NCBI RefSeq assembly: GCF_030316825.1
Contig: NZ_JASZYU010000003.1
Location: 248,001-312,000 of the forward strand
DNA length: 64,000 bases
Source: Variovorax fucosicus
GTDB lineage: Bacteria; Pseudomonadota; Gammaproteobacteria; Burkholderiales; Burkholderiaceae_C
Direction of reading: 5' to 3'
Part shown: positions 61,867 to 64,000 of the stretch, piece by piece
How the letters are laid out: the number at the start of each line of letters is the position of its first letter
Numbering within the stretch: position 1 is the first letter of the stretch
Translations under genes and position numbers: made by a program
The notes under the pieces: generated by a model
Told to the model about the DNA's origin: nothing
The model's input: the letters and a program-made list of their open reading frames with translations, nothing else
The model's database searches: none

Positions 61867-63450
61867 ATGATCGGGATCGGCAAGGCGCCCTGCGACAACA
61901 CGCTGATCCAGCATGCTGCCCCGGCGACGCCTTGCCCTGAGGGCTCCAAGCGCTGGGTGCTGGCCGCCGCGATCATCGGCTCCAGCATGGCTTTCATCGA
62001 CGGCACGGTGGTCAACGTGGCGCTGCCGGCGATCCAGCGCGATCTGCATGCAACCGCCTTCCAGGCGCAGTGGGTGGTGGAGTCGTATGCGCTGTTTCTC
62101 GCAGCGCTGCTGCTGGTCGGCGGTTCGCTCGGCGACCACTTCGGGCGGCGGCGCGTTTTTGCGGCCGGCGTTGCGCTGTTCGCGCTGGCGTCGGCCGGCT
62201 GCGCACTCGCCACCGAGGTGCAGCACCTGATCGCGGCGCGAGCAGTGCAGGGCGTCGGCGCGGCGTTGCTGGTGCCGGGCAGCCTGGCGCTGATCAGCGC
62301 GGCCTTTCCGGAGAAGGAGCGCGGCAAGGCGATCGGCACCTGGTCGGGCTTCAGCGGCATCACGGCCGCGATCGGGCCGGTGCTGGGCGGCTGGCTGGTC
62401 GACCACTATTCGTGGATCTGGGCCTTCCTGGTGAATGTGCCGATGGCCTTGCTGGTGCTGGGCATCGTCTGGCGCCATGTGCCGGAAAGCCATGGCCCCG
62501 ACACATCGAGCCCGCTCGACTGGCCCGGCGCCGTGCTGGCGACGCTGGCGCTCGGCGGCATCGTCTATGCCTTCATCGAAGCGCCGACGCAGGGCTGGGG
62601 CGCTCCGCTCGTGGCGGGCGCACTGGTGCTCGGCCTGGTGGCCGGCGCGGCCTTCGTGGCCGTGGAGCGGCGCAGCCGGGCGCCGATGCTGCCGCTCGGC
62701 CTGTTCCGCCTGGCGAACTTCGGCGCGGCCAACCTGCTGACCTTGCTGCTCTACGCGGCGCTGGGCGGGGGGCTCTACTTTCTGCCGCTGAACCTGATCC
62801 AGGTGCAGGGCTACTCGGCGACCGTGGCCGGTGCGGCGCTGCTGCCGTTCATCCTGCTCATGTTCCTGCTCTCGGGCTGGGCGGGCCAGCTGGTCGACCG
62901 GTTCGGGCCGCGGCTGCCACTGGTGATCGGGCCGGCGATCGCCGGCGTCGGCTTCGCGCTGCTGGCGCTGCCGGGTTTGCAGGTCAACTACTGGACGGGG
63001 TTTCTGCCGGGCGTGCTGGTGCTCGGTTTCGGCATGACCGTGACCGTGGCGCCGCTCACCACCACGGTCATGAACGCGGTCGGGCCGGAGCTGGCCGGCA
63101 CGGCCTCGGGCGTCAACAACGCGGTGTCGCGGGCGGCGGCGGTGCTGGCGATCGCGGTGTTCGGCGTGGTCATGGCCTGGGCCTTCGATGCGCGGCTGGC
63201 CGAAGGCTTGCAGGCGGTTGGCGCAACCCCCGAGACCATCGGCTACCTGCAGGCCCGGCGCAGCCAGCTGGCCGGCATCGAATTGCCGCCGGGCACCGAG
63301 GCGGCGACGGCGGCGCAACTGCGGCAGGTGGTGCAAGGCGCCTTCGTGGCGGGCTTTCGCTGGATCATGGGCATCAGCGCGGTATTGGCGCTGCTGAGCG
63401 CACTCAGCGCCTGGTGGTGGATACGCCGCGCAGGCCCGCCGCGCTCTTAA
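61867..63450 (+). CDS. MFS transporter, DHA2 (EmrB/QacA-like) family
   Basis: This 527-residue protein has 14 predicted membrane helices. DHA2 motifs are MAFIDGTVVNVALPAIQ in helix 1, GSLGDHFGRRRVFAAG (loop 2-3), RAVQGVGAALLVPGSLALI and IGPVLGGWLVDHYSWIW. It exports drugs or other hydrophobic compounds. A 20-residue polar N-terminus precedes helix 1; no conserved internal start is better. It follows the pqi operon after 65 bases. Confidence 0.9.
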   Translation: MIGIGKAPCDNTLIQHAAPATPCPEGSKRWVLAAAIIGSSMAFIDGTVVNVALPAIQRDLHATAFQAQWVVESYALFLAALLLVGGSLGDHFGRRRVFAAGVALFALASAGCALATEVQHLIAARAVQGVGAALLVPGSLALISAAFPEKERGKAIGTWSGFSGITAAIGPVLGGWLVDHYSWIWAFLVNVPMALLVLGIVWRHVPESHGPDTSSPLDWPGAVLATLALGGIVYAFIEAPTQGWGAPLVAGALVLGLVAGAAFVAVERRSRAPMLPLGLFRLANFGAANLLTLLLYAALGGGLYFLPLNLIQVQGYSATVAGAALLPFILLMFLLSGWAGQLVDRFGPRLPLVIGPAIAGVGFALLALPGLQVNYWTGFLPGVLVLGFGMTVTVAPLTTTVMNAVGPELAGTASGVNNAVSRAAAVLAIAVFGVVMAWAFDARLAEGLQAVGATPETIGYLQARRSQLAGIELPPGTEAATAAQLRQVVQGAFVAGFRWIMGISAVLALLSALSAWWWIRRAGPPRS

Positions 63451-63467
63451 AACGATAGCAGCCCGGC

Positions 63468-63473
63468 TACAAT
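63468..63473 (+). promoter_or_regulatory. Candidate -10 box of the final small-gene pair
   Basis: TACAAT is a good -10 hexamer 48 bases before the ATG at 63522. The -35 region (TCTTAA at 63445) is poor. Confidence 0.35.
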
Positions 63474-63521
63474 CGGGGGTTCGCCGCTTGGAATCTCGCC
63501 AATCGGCCCCAACTCCCCCGC

Positions 63522-63869
63522 ATGAACGCATCCCACACCACCGCCGCGCACATGACGAACCTGGTCACGCTCGCCGAACTGCTCGAGCGACTGGAGCACA
63601 GCGCCGTGCCGGTCGCTGCCGATCAGTACCGCTCGGTGGTGACGCACCTGGTGCACGAGTTCAACGACGTCACGCCGGATCCGGCGTTGGGCGTGCTGCT
63701 CGACACCCACCCGGCTGCGGCCGAGTTGTACGAAAACCTGAATTACCAGCACGCGGGCCTCTGCCGCAGCGGGCTGGACATGGCGCTTGGCGCTGAATTG
63801 AAAGCCAGGGAAGCCATTGCCCGCGCAATGCGCCCCCTGAACCCGGGAGCCATGAATGGCCAAAGCTGA
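63522..63869 (+). CDS. Small soluble protein of unknown function
   Basis: This 115-residue protein is mostly helical and has no signal peptide or membrane segment. LVTLAELLERLEHSAVPVAAD, LVHEFNDVTPDPALGVLL and AAELYENLNYQHAGLC are its main segments (the first two partly shown). I do not recognise a family with confidence. ATG 63522 and ATG 63552 are both possible; neither has a ribosome site. It overlaps the next gene by 14 bases, so the two are probably co-translated. Confidence 0.65.
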   Translation: MNASHTTAAHMTNLVTLAELLERLEHSAVPVAADQYRSVVTHLVHEFNDVTPDPALGVLLDTHPAAAELYENLNYQHAGLCRSGLDMALGAELKAREAIARAMRPLNPGAMNGQS

Positions 63870-64000
63870 TACGAAGACTGCCGTGGTCGAAGGCGGCCTG
63901 CGCTACAAATCCAAGCCTTCGGGCTCGCCCTATGCCGAGGTTTCGTCCTTCGGCGGCAGCACCATGTCGTGCTACATGTGCGGCAAGCACCGTGCACGCG
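63856..64000 (+). CDS. Small CxxC protein of unknown function, cut by the window end
   Basis: Forty-eight codons are visible, starting at ATG 63856 inside the end of the preceding gene. The sequence is basic at first (MAKADTKTAV, GLRYKSKPSG) and then has SCYMCGKHRAR, a CxxC-x-x-H arrangement that suggests a zinc knuckle or ribbon half. The rest lies outside the window, so function cannot be assigned. Confidence 0.6.
   Translation, partial: MAKADTKTAVVEGGLRYKSKPSGSPYAEVSSFGGSTMSCYMCGKHRAR

Noticed and set aside
1-64000. CRISPR arrays, tRNA/rRNA genes, prophage or an integrated plasmid
   Set aside because: I saw no regularly spaced repeats, cloverleaf-like segments, integrase, replication or phage structural genes when reading both strands; a tRNAscan and CRISPR search would settle this.

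Overview
The window is high-GC DNA with tightly packed genes, frequent ATGA/GTGA start-stop overlaps and Gram-negative envelope genes (lipoproteins, PqiABC, a Tat signal). Gene content and protein style suggest a beta-proteobacterium of the family Comamonadaceae, most likely Variovorax or a close relative. This is a judgement from recognised families, not from a search. I see no rRNA, tRNA, CRISPR array, prophage or intact insertion sequence. The only clear mobile-element trace is an IS5-family remnant near 53.1-53.3 kb.

Layout. 1-5.7 kb: the end of an LD-carboxypeptidase gene, a small unknown gene, a class III nucleotide cyclase with an FHA domain, then a minus-strand housekeeping run (parvulin PPIase, BolA, YciB, MsrB, SelO) with three ATGA overlaps. 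5.8-8.8 kb: an AraC-type regulator divergent from a lipoprotein carboxylesterase. 9-31.7 kb: a long plus-strand catabolic block. It holds an acyl-CoA ligase, a five-gene branched-chain-amino-acid-type (Liv) ABC importer, a fused enoyl-CoA hydratase/3-hydroxyacyl-CoA dehydrogenase, an M20 (PM20D1-like) hydrolase, a thiolase, two acyl-CoA dehydrogenases, a hotdog thioesterase, an SDR, an MDR reductase, a GST-like protein, a DUF2252 protein and a Tat-exported bicovalent flavin oxidase. Read together, these genes would import a substrate, release or activate an acyl group and degrade it by beta-oxidation. The embedded M20 hydrolase raises the idea that N-acyl amino acids are the natural substrate.

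31.7-37.4 kb: another SDR, a DUF1003 membrane protein, and a phosphoketolase-acetate kinase pair (pentose phosphate to acetyl phosphate to acetate plus ATP). 37.4-44.6 kb: an aldo/keto reductase and MFS pump (minus), a Phd/PIN toxin-antitoxin pair, and a LysR regulator followed by an O6-alkylguanine methyltransferase, an amidase and an MFS protein. 44.6-48.8 kb: DUF924, an alpha/beta hydrolase, DUF3182 (ATP-grasp-like), a TerB-like/DUF697-like protein and an unknown protein.

48.8-53.4 kb: an aryl-alcohol/aryl-aldehyde unit. A coniferyl-alcohol-dehydrogenase-like SDR and a benzaldehyde-dehydrogenase-like ALDH are divergent from an XylR/DmpR-type sigma-54 activator with a V4R domain. The intergenic region carries overlapping, oppositely oriented -24/-12 sigma-54 promoter candidates, a perfect 8-bp inverted repeat and an XylR-like half-site. 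The activator gene stops inside a CTAG that abuts the IS5 remnant. 53.4-64 kb: a cyclase-TolB-TPR signalling protein, three MFS drug-efflux-type pumps, a PqiA-PqiA-PqiB-PqiC envelope lipid-transport operon, and two small unknown genes, the last cut by the window end.

Points I would look at first: the M20 hydrolase inside the beta-oxidation block, the sigma-54 control region, a REP-like palindrome translated in frame inside an acyl-CoA dehydrogenase gene, and the Walker A lysine-to-arginine change in LivF.
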